This document shows positions 25,105 through 33,486 of a stretch of DNA of 49,429 nucleotides, in pieces. Every line of letters begins with the position of its first letter. Position 1 is the stretch's first letter. The position numbers and the translations under genes are program-made. Under the pieces are notes generated by a model that saw only the letters and a list, made by a program, of their open reading frames with translations, did no database searches and had not been told where the DNA came from. This stretch comes from Mycobacterium pinniadriaticum (lineage in GTDB: Bacteria; Actinomycetota; Actinomycetes; Mycobacteriales; Mycobacteriaceae), in NCBI RefSeq assembly GCF_026242045.1, contig NZ_JAPJDO010000041.1:1-49429 (forward strand), in the 5' to 3' direction.

Positions 25105-26090
25105 GCGACCCTCACCCGGGGATCCAGAATCGCGTAGATGACGTCGGACAGCAGTCCGGCCAGCAGCACGACGGCGCCGGAGAACACCGTGATAGCCGCG
25201 ACGATGTTGGTGTCCTGGGTGGCGATGCCCTGGATGATCCACTCGCCCATCCCGTGCCAGCCGAAGATCTTCTCCACGAACACCGCTCCGGTGACCAAAC
25301 CAGCTACCCCGTAGGCGAATAGCGTTGCCATCGGGATCAGGGCCGTGCGTAGCCCGTGTTTGAACAACGCCTGTCGCCGGGTCAGTCCCTTGGCCCGGGC
25401 GGTGCGGATGAAGTCCTGACCGAGAACGTCGAGCATGGCATTGCGTTGGTAGCGGCTGTACCCGGCGATGGCGCCGAGCGCCAGGGTGACGCTCGGCAGA
25501 ATCAGGTGCTGCAACCGGTCGACGAACTGGTGCATGAATGTCTGGGGGGCCAACCCGCCGCTGTCCGGTGACGTCTCACCGGTGTACTCGAATATCTGAA
25601 GGCCCAGTATGGAATTGACCTTCAGCGCGGCCAGGATCATCAGGTTCGCGATCACGAATGTCGGCGTGCTGATCACCAACAGTGACAGCAGAGTTATCAC
25701 CCGATCCGACAACTGGTATTGCCGAATCGCGCCCCAGGCGCCCACCACGACACCGATCACGGTGCCCAGTACCGAGCCGATCACCAGCAGTCGCAGGCTG
25801 ACCCCGATGCGTCGCCACAGTTCGTCGGCGACGGGTTGGCCGGTGACTGTGGTACCGAAATCGCCGCGCACCGCGCCCGCCACCCAGTGGCCGTATCGCA
25901 TCGGGATCGGCTTGTCGAGGTCGAGCTCGGCGGCCTTGGCATCGATCACGGCTTGCGGCGGACGCGGATTGCGTTGCAACAAACTGTTCAACGGAGTGAA
26001 CGTCAACGACGTCAGCGTGAAGGTCAGAAACGACGCCAATGCCAACAGCACCAGATAGTTCAGCAGCCGACGCGCCAGGAATCGCGTCAT
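25101..26090 (-). CDS. oppB: Oligopeptide ABC transporter permease OppB
   Basis: A 329-residue permease, first gene of the opp operon. N-terminal helix NYLVLLALASFLTFTLTSLTF, an extended periplasmic segment, and the EAA loop (QDFIRTARAKGLTRRQALFKHGLRTAL). The ATG at 26090 is preceded by GGAG five bases upstream; a frame to 26123 adds 11 residues without support. In M. tuberculosis OppB is 325 residues. It lies divergent to cysD, across a 519-bp region. Confidence 0.92.
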   Translation of the reverse strand: MTRFLARRLLNYLVLLALASFLTFTLTSLTFTPLNSLLQRNPRPPQAVIDAKAAELDLDKPIPMRYGHWVAGAVRGDFGTTVTGQPVADELWRRIGVSLRLLVIGSVLGTVIGVVVGAWGAIRQYQLSDRVITLLSLLVISTPTFVIANLMILAALKVNSILGLQIFEYTGETSPDSGGLAPQTFMHQFVDRLQHLILPSVTLALGAIAGYSRYQRNAMLDVLGQDFIRTARAKGLTRRQALFKHGLRTALIPMATLFAYGVAGLVTGAVFVEKIFGWHGMGEWIIQGIATQDTNIVAAITVFSGAVVLLAGLLSDVIYAILDPRVRVA

Positions 26091-26529
26091 CGGGCTCCGC
26101 CCGCCACAGGGTGCATGCAGCACAGGTTAGGAGATGGCGGCCGGAAACGACGGGAAGGTCCGATCGCGGTTGGCCGCCGACAGGCGCGCCCTCGGGTGGC
26201 CAGCAAACCCCGACCGGCGATGTCGATCCTCTCGGGGGCCGGCTGGCCTGCCCGGTTGAGATGATATGGGCGGTAGCTGACCCTCGAGAACAGCCATGAA
26301 CTGCGCTTTCAGCGCGTTTGCGTGGTGGCTCGGCGGTTCCGGTAGAAATTCGGGAGTTTTGAACTCACAGCGCGCGGCTAATCGTCGAGGACGTCCGCCA
26401 GTAGTTGCTGCGCATGCAGAACAGTTCATTCATCACCGAGCATGACTGGCTGCGCGGTTTCTTCTTGAATGTCGCTCCGGCCGACTGGCCGAGGTGGTCC
26501 TCTAGCTGAGCCTAGGGGTGCTCTCAATC
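26091..26529. other. oppB-cysD intergenic region; one weak short frame
   Basis: In M. tuberculosis the beta-carbonic anhydrase Rv1284 sits between oppB and cysD. No such gene or remnant is readable here. A 31-codon plus-strand frame (26414-26509) starts MQNSSFITEHDWLRGFF and ends shortly before the cysD promoter; it has no good ribosome-binding site and could be chance or a small leader peptide. Otherwise no structure was identified. Confidence 0.35.
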
Positions 26530-26558
26530 TTGACTTCACTCCCTGTGGTCGCTACATT
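26530..26558 (+). promoter_or_regulatory. Sigma-A-type promoter of the cysD operon
   Basis: TTGACT (26530-26535), a 17-bp spacer and TACATT (26553-26558) closely match the housekeeping consensus. The expected transcript starts near 26565, giving a leader of about 45 nt with GAGG before the cysD ATG. No CymR- or McbR-like operator was recognised. Confidence 0.6.
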
Positions 26559-26609
26559 CCAGGTTAGCTTTGTAATTCTGGTCAAAACTACCAACTTTAC
26601 GAGGAAACC

Positions 26610-27539
26610 ATGGCAAGTCCGGTGGTCGAACGTCCCATGCCGGGGCAGTACGAGCTGAGCCATCTGCGGTCGCTGGAGGCCGAGGCGATCCACATCATCC
26701 GCGAGGTCGCTGCCGAGTTCGAGCGGCCGGTGCTGCTGTTCTCCGGGGGCAAGGACTCGATCGTGATGCTGCACCTGGCGATCAAGGCCTTCGCTCCCGG
26801 GCGGCTGCCGTTCCCGGTGATGCATGTCGACACCGGTCACAACTTCGACGAGGTGATCGCCACCCGCGATGCCCTGGTGGAGAAGTACGGTCTACGGCTG
26901 GTGGTCGCCAGCGTCGAAGACGACATCGCCGCGGGCCGGGTGGTGGACAACGGGCCCTCACGCAATCCGCTGCAGACCGTCACCTTGTTGCGGGGGATCC
27001 GGGAGAACAAGTTCGACGCCGCGTTCGGCGGTGCCCGCCGTGACGAGGAGAAGGCGCGGGCCAAGGAGCGGGTCTTCAGCTTCCGCGACGAGTTCGGTCA
27101 GTGGGACCCCAAAGCCCAGCGACCCGAGCTGTGGAATCTGTACAACGGCCGCCATCGCAAGGGTGAGCACATCCGCGTCTTTCCGCTGTCGAACTGGACC
27201 GAGTACGACATCTGGGCCTACATCGGCGCCGAGGAGATCACCCTGCCGGCGATCTACTACTCACATCGCCGGCCGGTGTTCCAGCGCGACGGAATGCTGC
27301 TGGCCGTCCACGAGTTCATGCAGCCGAACGCCGACGAGCCGGTATTCGAAACAGCGGTCCGATTCCGCACGGTCGGCGACGTGACCTGCACCGGCTGCGT
27401 GGAGTCCACGGCAGCCACCGTCGACGAGGTCATCGCCGAAACCGCAGTGTCGCGGCTGACCGAACGCGGCGCCACCCGCGCCGACGACCGAATCTCCGAA
27501 GCCGGTATGGAAGACCGCAAGCGGGAGGGCTACTTCTGA
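26610..27539 (+). CDS. cysD: Sulfate adenylyltransferase subunit 2 (CysD)
   Basis: A 309-residue PP-loop (ATP-pyrophosphatase) protein that, with CysN, makes adenosine 5'-phosphosulfate from ATP and sulfate. The PP-loop motif is SGGKDS at 45-50, and FPVMHVDTGHNFDEV, FGGARRDEEKARAKER and FPLSNWTEYDIWAYI are characteristic. The C-terminal DRISEAGMEDRKREGYF is the usual end. The ATG is preceded by GAGG. The stop overlaps the cysN start by 1 nt, so they are translated together. Cognate to Rv1285. Confidence 0.96.
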   Translation: MASPVVERPMPGQYELSHLRSLEAEAIHIIREVAAEFERPVLLFSGGKDSIVMLHLAIKAFAPGRLPFPVMHVDTGHNFDEVIATRDALVEKYGLRLVVASVEDDIAAGRVVDNGPSRNPLQTVTLLRGIRENKFDAAFGGARRDEEKARAKERVFSFRDEFGQWDPKAQRPELWNLYNGRHRKGEHIRVFPLSNWTEYDIWAYIGAEEITLPAIYYSHRRPVFQRDGMLLAVHEFMQPNADEPVFETAVRFRTVGDVTCTGCVESTAATVDEVIAETAVSRLTERGATRADDRISEAGMEDRKREGYF

Positions 27540-29428
27540 TGGCTGAATCCAAGACCCACGTCGCTTCGCTCCTGCCCACCGGGTCATTGTTGAGGATCGC
27601 CACCGCCGGCTCCGTAGACGACGGCAAGTCGACCCTGATCGGCCGCTTGCTCTACGACTCCAAAGCCGTGATGGAAGACCAGCTGGCCGCCGTCGAGCGG
27701 ACGTCACGCGAGCGCGGCAACGACTACACCGACCTCGCACTGGTCACCGACGGGCTGCGCTCGGAGCGCGAGCAGGGCATCACCATCGATGTAGCCTACC
27801 GGTATTTCGCCACGGCCAAGCGGAAATTCATCATCGCCGACACGCCCGGGCACATCCAGTACACCCGCAACATGGTCACCGGGGCGTCGACCGCTCAGCT
27901 GGTGATCGTTCTCGTCGACGCGCGCCACGGCCTGCTTGAGCAGTCACGCAGGCACGCGTTCCTGGCCTCGCTGCTAGGCGTCCAGCACGTTGTGCTTGCG
28001 GTCAACAAGATGGACCTCATCGATTGGGACCGTGAGCGTTTCGAGTGGATTCGGGAGGAGTTCCACGCGTTCGCCGCCCGGCTCGACATCCATGACGTCA
28101 CCACCATTCCGATGTCGGCGCTCAACGGCGACAACGTGGTGACGAAGTCGGACAAGGCCCCTTGGTATGACGGCCCACCACTGCTGAGCCACCTCGAAGA
28201 GGTCTATATCGCCGGTGACCGCAACCTGGTCGACGCCAGGTTCCCGGTGCAATACGTGATCCGGCCGCAGACCGTCGAACACGCCGATCACCGCAGCTAC
28301 GCCGGGACCGTCGCCAGCGGCATCCTGCGGCCCGGCGACGAGGTCGTCGTCCTACCCAGTGGAAAGACCAGCCGCATCATCGCGATCGATGGGCCGACCG
28401 GCCCAGTCGCCGAGGCGTTCCCACCGATGGCCGTCTCGATCAGCCTCGCCGATGAAATCGACATCTCTCGCGGCGACATGATCTCGCGCCCGCAGAACCA
28501 GCCGACGCCCACACAGGAGTTCGACGCGACGGTGTGCTGGATGGCAGACAACGCCTCGCTCGAGCCGGGACGTGACTACGTCGTCAAGCAGACCACCCGC
28601 ACCACGCGAGCTCGCGTCGCCAGTCTGGACTATCGACTGGACGTCAACACCCTGCACCGCGATAAGAGCGCAACGGCGTTGAAGCTCAACGAACTCGGCC
28701 GAGTGACACTGCGCACCCAGGTACCACTGTTGCTCGACGAATACACGCGCAACGTCGCCACCGGGTCGTTCATCCTGATCGATCCCGACACCAACGTGAC
28801 CGTCGCCGCGGGCATGGTCCGCGACACCACGCCCGCGGCCACCCGCGTCGCCACACCCAATACCGTTCGCCACCAGTCGCTGGTGACACCCGGCGAACGG
28901 CTGACCAAGGGACGAACGCTGTGGTTCACCGGGCTGTCCGGTTCCGGCAAATCGTCGATCGCCGTCCTCGTCGAGCAGAAGCTGCTTGAACATGGCTGCC
29001 CCGCTTACATTCTCGACGGCGACAACCTACGCCATGGCCTCAACGCCGACCTGGGCTTCTCGATGGCCGATCGGGCCGAGAACTTGCGTCGGCTGGCCCA
29101 CATCGCCACGCTGATGGCCGATGCGGGTCTGACGGTTCTGGTGCCGGCTATCAGCCCGTTGGAGGAGCATCGGCAGTTGGCCCGCAAGGTGCATGCCGAT
29201 CAAGGCGTGGAGTTCTTCGAGATCTTCGTCGACACCCCGCTGGAGGACTGCGAGCGGCGAGATCCCAAGGGGCTGTACGCCAAGGCACGGGCCGGGGAGG
29301 TCACCCACTTCACCGGGATCGACAGTCCCTACCAGCGCCCGAAGAACCCGGATCTGCGGTTGACCCCGGATCACGAATGCGACGAACTGGCGCAGCAGGT
29401 CATCGATTTGTTGGACGGCGAGCGGTGA
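27539..29428 (+). CDS. cysN: Bifunctional sulfate adenylyltransferase subunit 1 / adenylylsulfate kinase (CysNC)
   Basis: A 629-residue fusion. Residues about 15-440 are the CysN GTPase (G1 GSVDDGKST at 24-32, DTPGH, NKMD), which drives APS formation with CysD by GTP hydrolysis. Residues about 455-629 are the APS kinase CysC, with P-loop GLSGSGKS, FSMADRAENLRR and the FEIFVDTPL block. It produces PAPS for sulfation and, via reduction, for cysteine and mycothiol synthesis. Same fused architecture as M. tuberculosis CysN/C (614 residues). The stop overlaps the next gene (GTGA). Confidence 0.96.
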   Translation: MAESKTHVASLLPTGSLLRIATAGSVDDGKSTLIGRLLYDSKAVMEDQLAAVERTSRERGNDYTDLALVTDGLRSEREQGITIDVAYRYFATAKRKFIIADTPGHIQYTRNMVTGASTAQLVIVLVDARHGLLEQSRRHAFLASLLGVQHVVLAVNKMDLIDWDRERFEWIREEFHAFAARLDIHDVTTIPMSALNGDNVVTKSDKAPWYDGPPLLSHLEEVYIAGDRNLVDARFPVQYVIRPQTVEHADHRSYAGTVASGILRPGDEVVVLPSGKTSRIIAIDGPTGPVAEAFPPMAVSISLADEIDISRGDMISRPQNQPTPTQEFDATVCWMADNASLEPGRDYVVKQTTRTTRARVASLDYRLDVNTLHRDKSATALKLNELGRVTLRTQVPLLLDEYTRNVATGSFILIDPDTNVTVAAGMVRDTTPAATRVATPNTVRHQSLVTPGERLTKGRTLWFTGLSGSGKSSIAVLVEQKLLEHGCPAYILDGDNLRHGLNADLGFSMADRAENLRRLAHIATLMADAGLTVLVPAISPLEEHRQLARKVHADQGVEFFEIFVDTPLEDCERRDPKGLYAKARAGEVTHFTGIDSPYQRPKNPDLRLTPDHECDELAQQVIDLLDGER

Positions 29429-30153
29429 GCGACCACGATCTGGCCGCCAGCCTTGCCGCCCGGGCGGGTAAGCTGCTGCTCGACGTCCGTGCCGAGCTGG
29501 CCAGCGCGTCGGCCGCGGAGCGAAAGGCAGCCGGCGACAAACGCTCCCACGACTATTTGATGGAGGCGCTGACGCGCGCGCGACCTGACGACGCGGTGCT
29601 GTCCGAGGAGGGCGCAGACGATCCCGTCCGGCTACGCAGCCATCGGGTTTGGATCGTGGATCCGCTCGACGGCACCCGCGAGTTCTCCGAACTCGACCGC
29701 GACGACTGGGCGGTGCACGTGGCGCTGTGGCAGGACGGCGAGCTGGTCGCCGGCGCGGTGGCCCTTCCGGCGCAGGATGTCACGCTGGCCACACCGGTGG
29801 TAGCGGCACCGCCGCCCGGGCCGGATGCTCCGCGCATCGTGGTATCCCGGACGCGGCCCCCGGCCGTCGCGCTCCAGGTGCGGGACGCCTTGAACGGCGT
29901 GCTGGTCGAGATGGGCTCTGCCGGAGCGAAAGTCGCCGCCGTCGTGCAGGGCCGAGCGGATGTCTACGTTCACGCCGGCGGTCAGTACGAATGGGATTCG
30001 GCCGCTCCGGTGGCCGTCGCGCGGGCTGCCGGCCTGCATACGTCGCGCATCGACGGTTCGCCGCTCCGGTACAACCGGCCCGACCCGCTGCTGCCCGACG
30101 TTGTGGTGTGCCGACCCGAATACGCACAGGCGGTGCTGGCCGCAACGCAGTAG
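29425..30153 (+). CDS. cysQ: 3'(2'),5'-bisphosphate nucleotidase CysQ
   Basis: A 242-residue enzyme of the inositol-monophosphatase superfamily. It removes the 3'-phosphate of PAP/PAPS, recycling the product of PAPS-dependent sulfotransfer. The metal-binding motif DPLDGTREFSEL (Asp79, Asp82) with SEEGAD at 60-65 and the C-terminal WDSAAPVAVARAAG is diagnostic. GTG start at 29425 overlaps the cysN stop by 4 bp; a frame to 29377 lies inside cysN. In M. tuberculosis cysQ (Rv2131c) is at another locus, so its direct linkage to cysDN is a difference. Confidence 0.9.
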   Translation: MSDHDLAASLAARAGKLLLDVRAELASASAAERKAAGDKRSHDYLMEALTRARPDDAVLSEEGADDPVRLRSHRVWIVDPLDGTREFSELDRDDWAVHVALWQDGELVAGAVALPAQDVTLATPVVAAPPPGPDAPRIVVSRTRPPAVALQVRDALNGVLVEMGSAGAKVAAVVQGRADVYVHAGGQYEWDSAAPVAVARAAGLHTSRIDGSPLRYNRPDPLLPDVVVCRPEYAQAVLAATQ

Positions 30154-30162
30154 CGTTGCGGC

Positions 30163-30762
30163 ATGTCCGATCTCACCACCCTGCGCGCCTTGGCGGGCCT
30201 TCCCCTGCAACCGCCGAGCCTGGCCGCCTCGACGCTGGTTCTGGTCGATTGCCAGAACACCTACACGCTCGGCGTCATGGAGCTCGAGGGTGTGCAGGCC
30301 GCGCTGGACGAAGCCGCCGCGCTGTTGGACCGGGCGCGATCGGCGGGCAGCCCGGTCATCCACATCCAGCATGACGACGGTCCGGGGTCGTTGTACGACA
30401 TCACCGGCGAAAGTGGTGCCATCGTGGCCCGCGTCGCGCCTCGTGCGGACGAGCCGGTCGTGGTCAAGAACTATCCGAACTCTTTTGTGCAGACCGACCT
30501 GGACGGACGACTCAAGTCGGTCGGCGCTCACAATCTCGTCATCGCCGGATTCATGACCCATATGTGCGTGAACTCCACCGCCCGGGGGGCCTTCAATCTG
30601 GGTTATGCGCCGACTGTGGTAGCCCGCGCCACGGCCACGCGGTCGCTTCCGGGTGTCGACGGGGCCGAATTACCCGCCGCGACACTGCAAGCGGCGAGCC
30701 TCGCGGCGCTCAGCGATCTGTTCGCTGTGGTGGCCGCGGATTCGGCAGCCGTCCCCGACTGA
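30163..30762 (+). CDS. Isochorismatase-family cysteine hydrolase
   Basis: A 199-residue protein of the isochorismatase/nicotinamidase fold. The catalytic triad can be read as Asp29 (LVDCQN), Lys102 (VVVKNYPNSF) and Cys135 (FMTHMCVNST). The substrate is unknown; the family hydrolyses amide, ester or vinyl-ether bonds. It starts 9 bp after cysQ and so probably belongs to the cysD operon, which suggests a link to sulfur or redox metabolism, but that is only context. Confidence 0.85.
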   Translation: MSDLTTLRALAGLPLQPPSLAASTLVLVDCQNTYTLGVMELEGVQAALDEAAALLDRARSAGSPVIHIQHDDGPGSLYDITGESGAIVARVAPRADEPVVVKNYPNSFVQTDLDGRLKSVGAHNLVIAGFMTHMCVNSTARGAFNLGYAPTVVARATATRSLPGVDGAELPAATLQAASLAALSDLFAVVAADSAAVPD

Positions 30763-31017
30763 CGCCACGGTTGACCGGTGGCTGAGAAAAGCGCCCCGAG
30801 AACCTGAGAGAAACGACCTCCGCTAGCGGGCCGGTTTATGGTCGAACGCAACTGATGCTCGCCCACAGGCGAACGCCCAGAAGTTTGCTACTGGCGACCG
30901 TATGATGCGTTTACCCCACGTCGTCCATGATGGGCGAGTTAACCCTCTGTTTACCCGGGAAAATTTTGACCGGAGCGAAAAAAAGAAATTTCGCAAAAAC
31001 GTAAATATTTCGTTTCA
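30763..31017. other. Intergenic region with AT-rich stretch
   Basis: About 255 bp without a gene. From about 30940 to 31012 the sequence is strikingly AT-rich with A-tracts (GCGAAAAAAAGAAATTTCGC, GTAAATATTTCG), unlike its surroundings, and resembles the kind of DNA bound by Lsr2 or by AT-hook regulators. GAAATTTCG lies within it. A frame over this part (from 30902) was rejected as a non-coding extension of the next gene. Confidence 0.45.
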
Positions 31018-31040
31018 CTCAGGTTCCTCTCAGGTATCTT
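31018..31040 (+). promoter_or_regulatory. Promoter with tandem CTCAGG elements, exported protein 1
   Basis: CTCAGG at 31018-31023 and 31029-31034 are spaced exactly 11 bp apart, on the same DNA face, and abut a -10-like TATCTT at 31035-31040. The arrangement is that of an OmpR-family response regulator (such as MprA or PhoP) binding over the -35 region. The next exported-protein gene has a related site with the same spacing. Confidence 0.5.
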
Positions 31041-31081
31041 CAGCTTTGTCAGTGTTGACCCCACGCCCGGGAGGGATTGAA

Positions 31082-32200
31082 ATGCAAATCTCCATACGCT
31101 CTCAGCTCATTGCGGGAACGGCCGCGGTCGTCGGCGCCAGTGCCATTGCAATGACGCCGGTTACGCAGGCCAATCTCGCCTTGCCCGATCTTCAGTTGCC
31201 GTCGGCCGCCCAGGTGGCGTTGGCTGGCTTCGACAGCCCGATTTCGGAGCTGATCACGAGCATCGGCTTGGCGAACGCGTTCCTATTCGACACGGCTGGT
31301 CCGTTGCCGAACCCGGCCCCGTGGAGCTCGCTCGCGGCGATCGGTCTATTGCCGCAGATCATCGATGACGGACTGCCGATCATCAGCCAGCTCGGTGTCA
31401 ACGGGTCCGACTATCTCTACCAAACGGGCAAGGGCCTGGGTACGAGCGCCTACCTCCTGAGCGAGGGCACCTGGAATGCGTTTGGGGACTTGCTGACCTT
31501 GGACATTCCCGGTGCGATCACCACCTTGACAAACGCCGTCACGGCCGCGGGGGAGGAGGCGCTCGCGACCGGGCAGTACGTCTTGACCGGCGTGGTGACC
31601 CGCGCTGCAGCCGTGGCCACAGCACTGGCGGCACTGACACCGGAGATCGCCACCGCGGTGGTCAACCAGGGCCTGGTGGTGGCCGGCAGCGTGGTTCAGG
31701 TACTGCAAAATGCAGTCGCCGCTCTGAGCTCGGCGAATCCGATCGAAAACACCTGGAATGCCGTGGTTGACGGCTTGTTCGGGCCTACCGGCATCCCGGG
31801 TGCGCTCACCGCCATCACCGTCGGTCCGGGCGTGCTTGCGCCGGCGCCGATTTCGGCGTTCGTCCCGAGCGTGCGAACGGTGGTCTCCACCGTCGTCAAC
31901 GACGTCCAAACCGCTCTGTCGACGGCGAATCCGGCACCGCCCCCCGCTGCGGCCCAGTCTGCCGCGGCGTCGGCGTCTGCGGTTCCGTCCGCTTCGGCGC
32001 TGCGCGCCGCGGCCGCGCAGGAACCGTCGGCCGCTGACGAGGGCGGTGCCACCGCCGGCAGCGGAAGCCCGGCCGGTGACAACAGCACCGCCGCGGCTGG
32101 CAAGTCCAGCGGCAGCCAGGCCAAGAGCGAATCGGGCAAGGCCGGCTCCAAGCGCGGTGTCGGCGGCTCGAAGAGGGCGGCCGCCACGTCCGGCGACTGA
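31082..32200 (+). CDS. Exported Ala-rich mycobacterial protein 1
   Basis: A 372-residue protein with a signal peptide (LIAGTAAVVGASAIAM, likely cleaved after TQA at about residue 30). Residues 30-285 are helical and hydrophobic with repeats of I/L/V and Gly (ALATGQYVLTGVVTRAAAVATALAAL), reminiscent of mycobacterial surface proteins of unknown function that are sometimes grouped with the PE/PPE-neighbouring exported proteins. The C-terminal 80 residues are Ala/Ser/Gly-rich and then strongly basic (SKRGVGGSKRAAATSGD). ATG at 31082 is preceded by GGGAGGG; a frame upstream lacks this. No enzymatic motif was recognised. The paralogue-like gene 2 follows after a terminator. Confidence 0.7.
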   Translation: MQISIRSQLIAGTAAVVGASAIAMTPVTQANLALPDLQLPSAAQVALAGFDSPISELITSIGLANAFLFDTAGPLPNPAPWSSLAAIGLLPQIIDDGLPIISQLGVNGSDYLYQTGKGLGTSAYLLSEGTWNAFGDLLTLDIPGAITTLTNAVTAAGEEALATGQYVLTGVVTRAAAVATALAALTPEIATAVVNQGLVVAGSVVQVLQNAVAALSSANPIENTWNAVVDGLFGPTGIPGALTAITVGPGVLAPAPISAFVPSVRTVVSTVVNDVQTALSTANPAPPPAAAQSAAASASAVPSASALRAAAAQEPSAADEGGATAGSGSPAGDNSTAAAGKSSGSQAKSESGKAGSKRGVGGSKRAAATSGD

Positions 32201-32213
32201 CCCACGGCGCTGA

Positions 32214-32250
32214 AGAGTGCCCCTCCCTTGCCAACAGGGAGGGGCACTCT
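32214..32250 (+). terminator. Strong hairpin after exported protein 1
   Basis: AGAGTGCCCCTCCC (32214-32227) pairs perfectly over 14 bp with GGGAGGGGCACTCT (32237-32250), with a 9-nt loop. There is no following T-run. It lies 14 bp after the stop codon and separates the two exported-protein genes. Confidence 0.8.
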
Positions 32251-32284
32251 GCGTTTCGCATGCGTCAAATTCAGCAAATGAAAT

Positions 32285-32300
32285 GTCCCGAATTCGGGAC
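32285..32300. promoter_or_regulatory. 16-bp perfect palindrome upstream of exported protein 2
   Basis: GTCCCGAATTCGGGAC reads the same on both strands. It lies just upstream of the CTCTTAG/CTCAGG elements and could be a dimer-bound operator. No corresponding palindrome precedes gene 1. Confidence 0.4.
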
Positions 32301-32306
32301 TCCTCT

Positions 32307-32329
32307 CTTAGCTTCTTCTCAGGTATCCT
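32307..32329 (+). promoter_or_regulatory. Promoter with CTTAGC/CTCAGG elements, exported protein 2
   Basis: CTTAGC (32307-32312) and CTCAGG (32318-32323) are 11 bp apart and are followed by a -10-like TATCCT (32324-32329). The layout and bases agree with the site before exported protein 1 (same 11-bp period, same spacing to the -10), supporting common regulation of the two genes. Confidence 0.5.
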
Positions 32330-32361
32330 TAAGCCGGAAATAGGCCTGGAATGGCTAGGAG

Positions 32362-33438
32362 GTGAGCGCATCGTTGCGGCGGGGTATCGGCGCGATTTTC
32401 ACCACCGGAGTGGCACTTGTCGGCGCGACTGCGGTGGTTGCCAATCCCGTTTCGGCGCCGCCCTCGGATGTCCGCGTCCCCGCGGTGAAGCTCTCGGTCG
32501 GCAGCACCACATCGAGCGCTGCGCACGACCGGGCTCTGCTCGATGCGATCGCCCACAATCCCGGCCAATCCAGTCCGGCGAATCTGTTCAAGCGATCGGT
32601 TGCCGGGGTCGTCACCAACATCACCTTGTTCGGCGGCTGGGCGGTCGGCGACGCGTTCTGGTCGGAACCAACCACCGCGGCAACATCGGGTCGCACGTTG
32701 TCGGCGCGGCCGCAGGCGCCACGCGTCGCGGTCGCTGATCTGCTCGGCGGACAACCTGCGGCCAACGGCCCCGACCCGGATACCGAGGGCCCGGCGCTGC
32801 AGCACGCCGTCACGACCGTCGCCGACTACGTGGGCTACATCAGCGTGCAAGTCGTCGAGACCTCCGAAGCGGCCGGAACGTTGGCCGCAGCCGAACCCCG
32901 GCGTATCGCGACCACGCTGACCACGCTGGCGCGCGGCGGCGTCGACAGTGCCATCACCTCGGCGCTGCAGGCGGCGGCGGCGCCCCTCGGTCCGCCGTCG
33001 ATGGTCGTGAAGGCGATCCGCACGGAGGTCCGCAAGCGGCTGGCGGAACTGGCCGACATCGTCAGGCGGTCTGAACACCGCCCGCGAATGGCCGGCCCGG
33101 TCGCTCGGCCGCCACAGGTCGAGCACTCGACATCCCTTCGAGCCACGCTGGGGCACCGCCGCGGATCCGCGGTCAACTCGAAGTCGTCCGCCCCCGCGGG
33201 TCCCACCGGCAAGGCGGATTCGGGGTCGAGGAAGCCGTCGGCGATCAACGGTGCCACGGACCTGAGCGACGGCAACAAGGCGGTTCCGCAGAAGAGGGTT
33301 TCCCAATCCCAGATGAGGCAGCGCGCACTGGCGTCGGTGAACCGAACACGGGACTCCCTGCAACGGCTGGGCGGTGTCTTACGGCAGGTCGTGACGCCGC
33401 ATCCGCTACACCGGCCGCATCGAGCGCATCGGCGCTAA
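32362..33438 (+). CDS. Exported Ala-rich mycobacterial protein 2
   Basis: A 358-residue protein with an N-terminal signal (GIGAIFTTGVALVGATAVVANPVSA), a middle part containing a conserved-looking block (LLDAIAHNPGQSSPANLFKRSVAGVVTNITLFGGWAVGDAFW begins it), and a basic, low-complexity C terminus ending in HPLHRPHRAHRR. No catalytic motif is recognised. It shares with gene 1 the promoter type, a signal peptide and a basic C-terminal tail, but little sequence. The GTG at 32362 has no well-spaced ribosome-binding site; AGGAGG at 32357-32362 would fit the in-frame TTG at 32374 better (11-nt spacing, protein 4 residues shorter). Confidence 0.65.
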   Translation: MSASLRRGIGAIFTTGVALVGATAVVANPVSAPPSDVRVPAVKLSVGSTTSSAAHDRALLDAIAHNPGQSSPANLFKRSVAGVVTNITLFGGWAVGDAFWSEPTTAATSGRTLSARPQAPRVAVADLLGGQPAANGPDPDTEGPALQHAVTTVADYVGYISVQVVETSEAAGTLAAAEPRRIATTLTTLARGGVDSAITSALQAAAAPLGPPSMVVKAIRTEVRKRLAELADIVRRSEHRPRMAGPVARPPQVEHSTSLRATLGHRRGSAVNSKSSAPAGPTGKADSGSRKPSAINGATDLSDGNKAVPQKRVSQSQMRQRALASVNRTRDSLQRLGGVLRQVVTPHPLHRPHRAHRR

Positions 33439-33486
33439 CGAGTCGACGATGCCGCCGCCGGACGTGGCAATGGCAGAATTCGCGAC

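Noticed and set aside
30902..31081. Sixty-codon N-terminal extension of exported protein 1
   Set aside because: It crosses the AT-rich region and the promoter elements, and would hide the signal peptide; the ATG at 31082 has GGGAGGG upstream.
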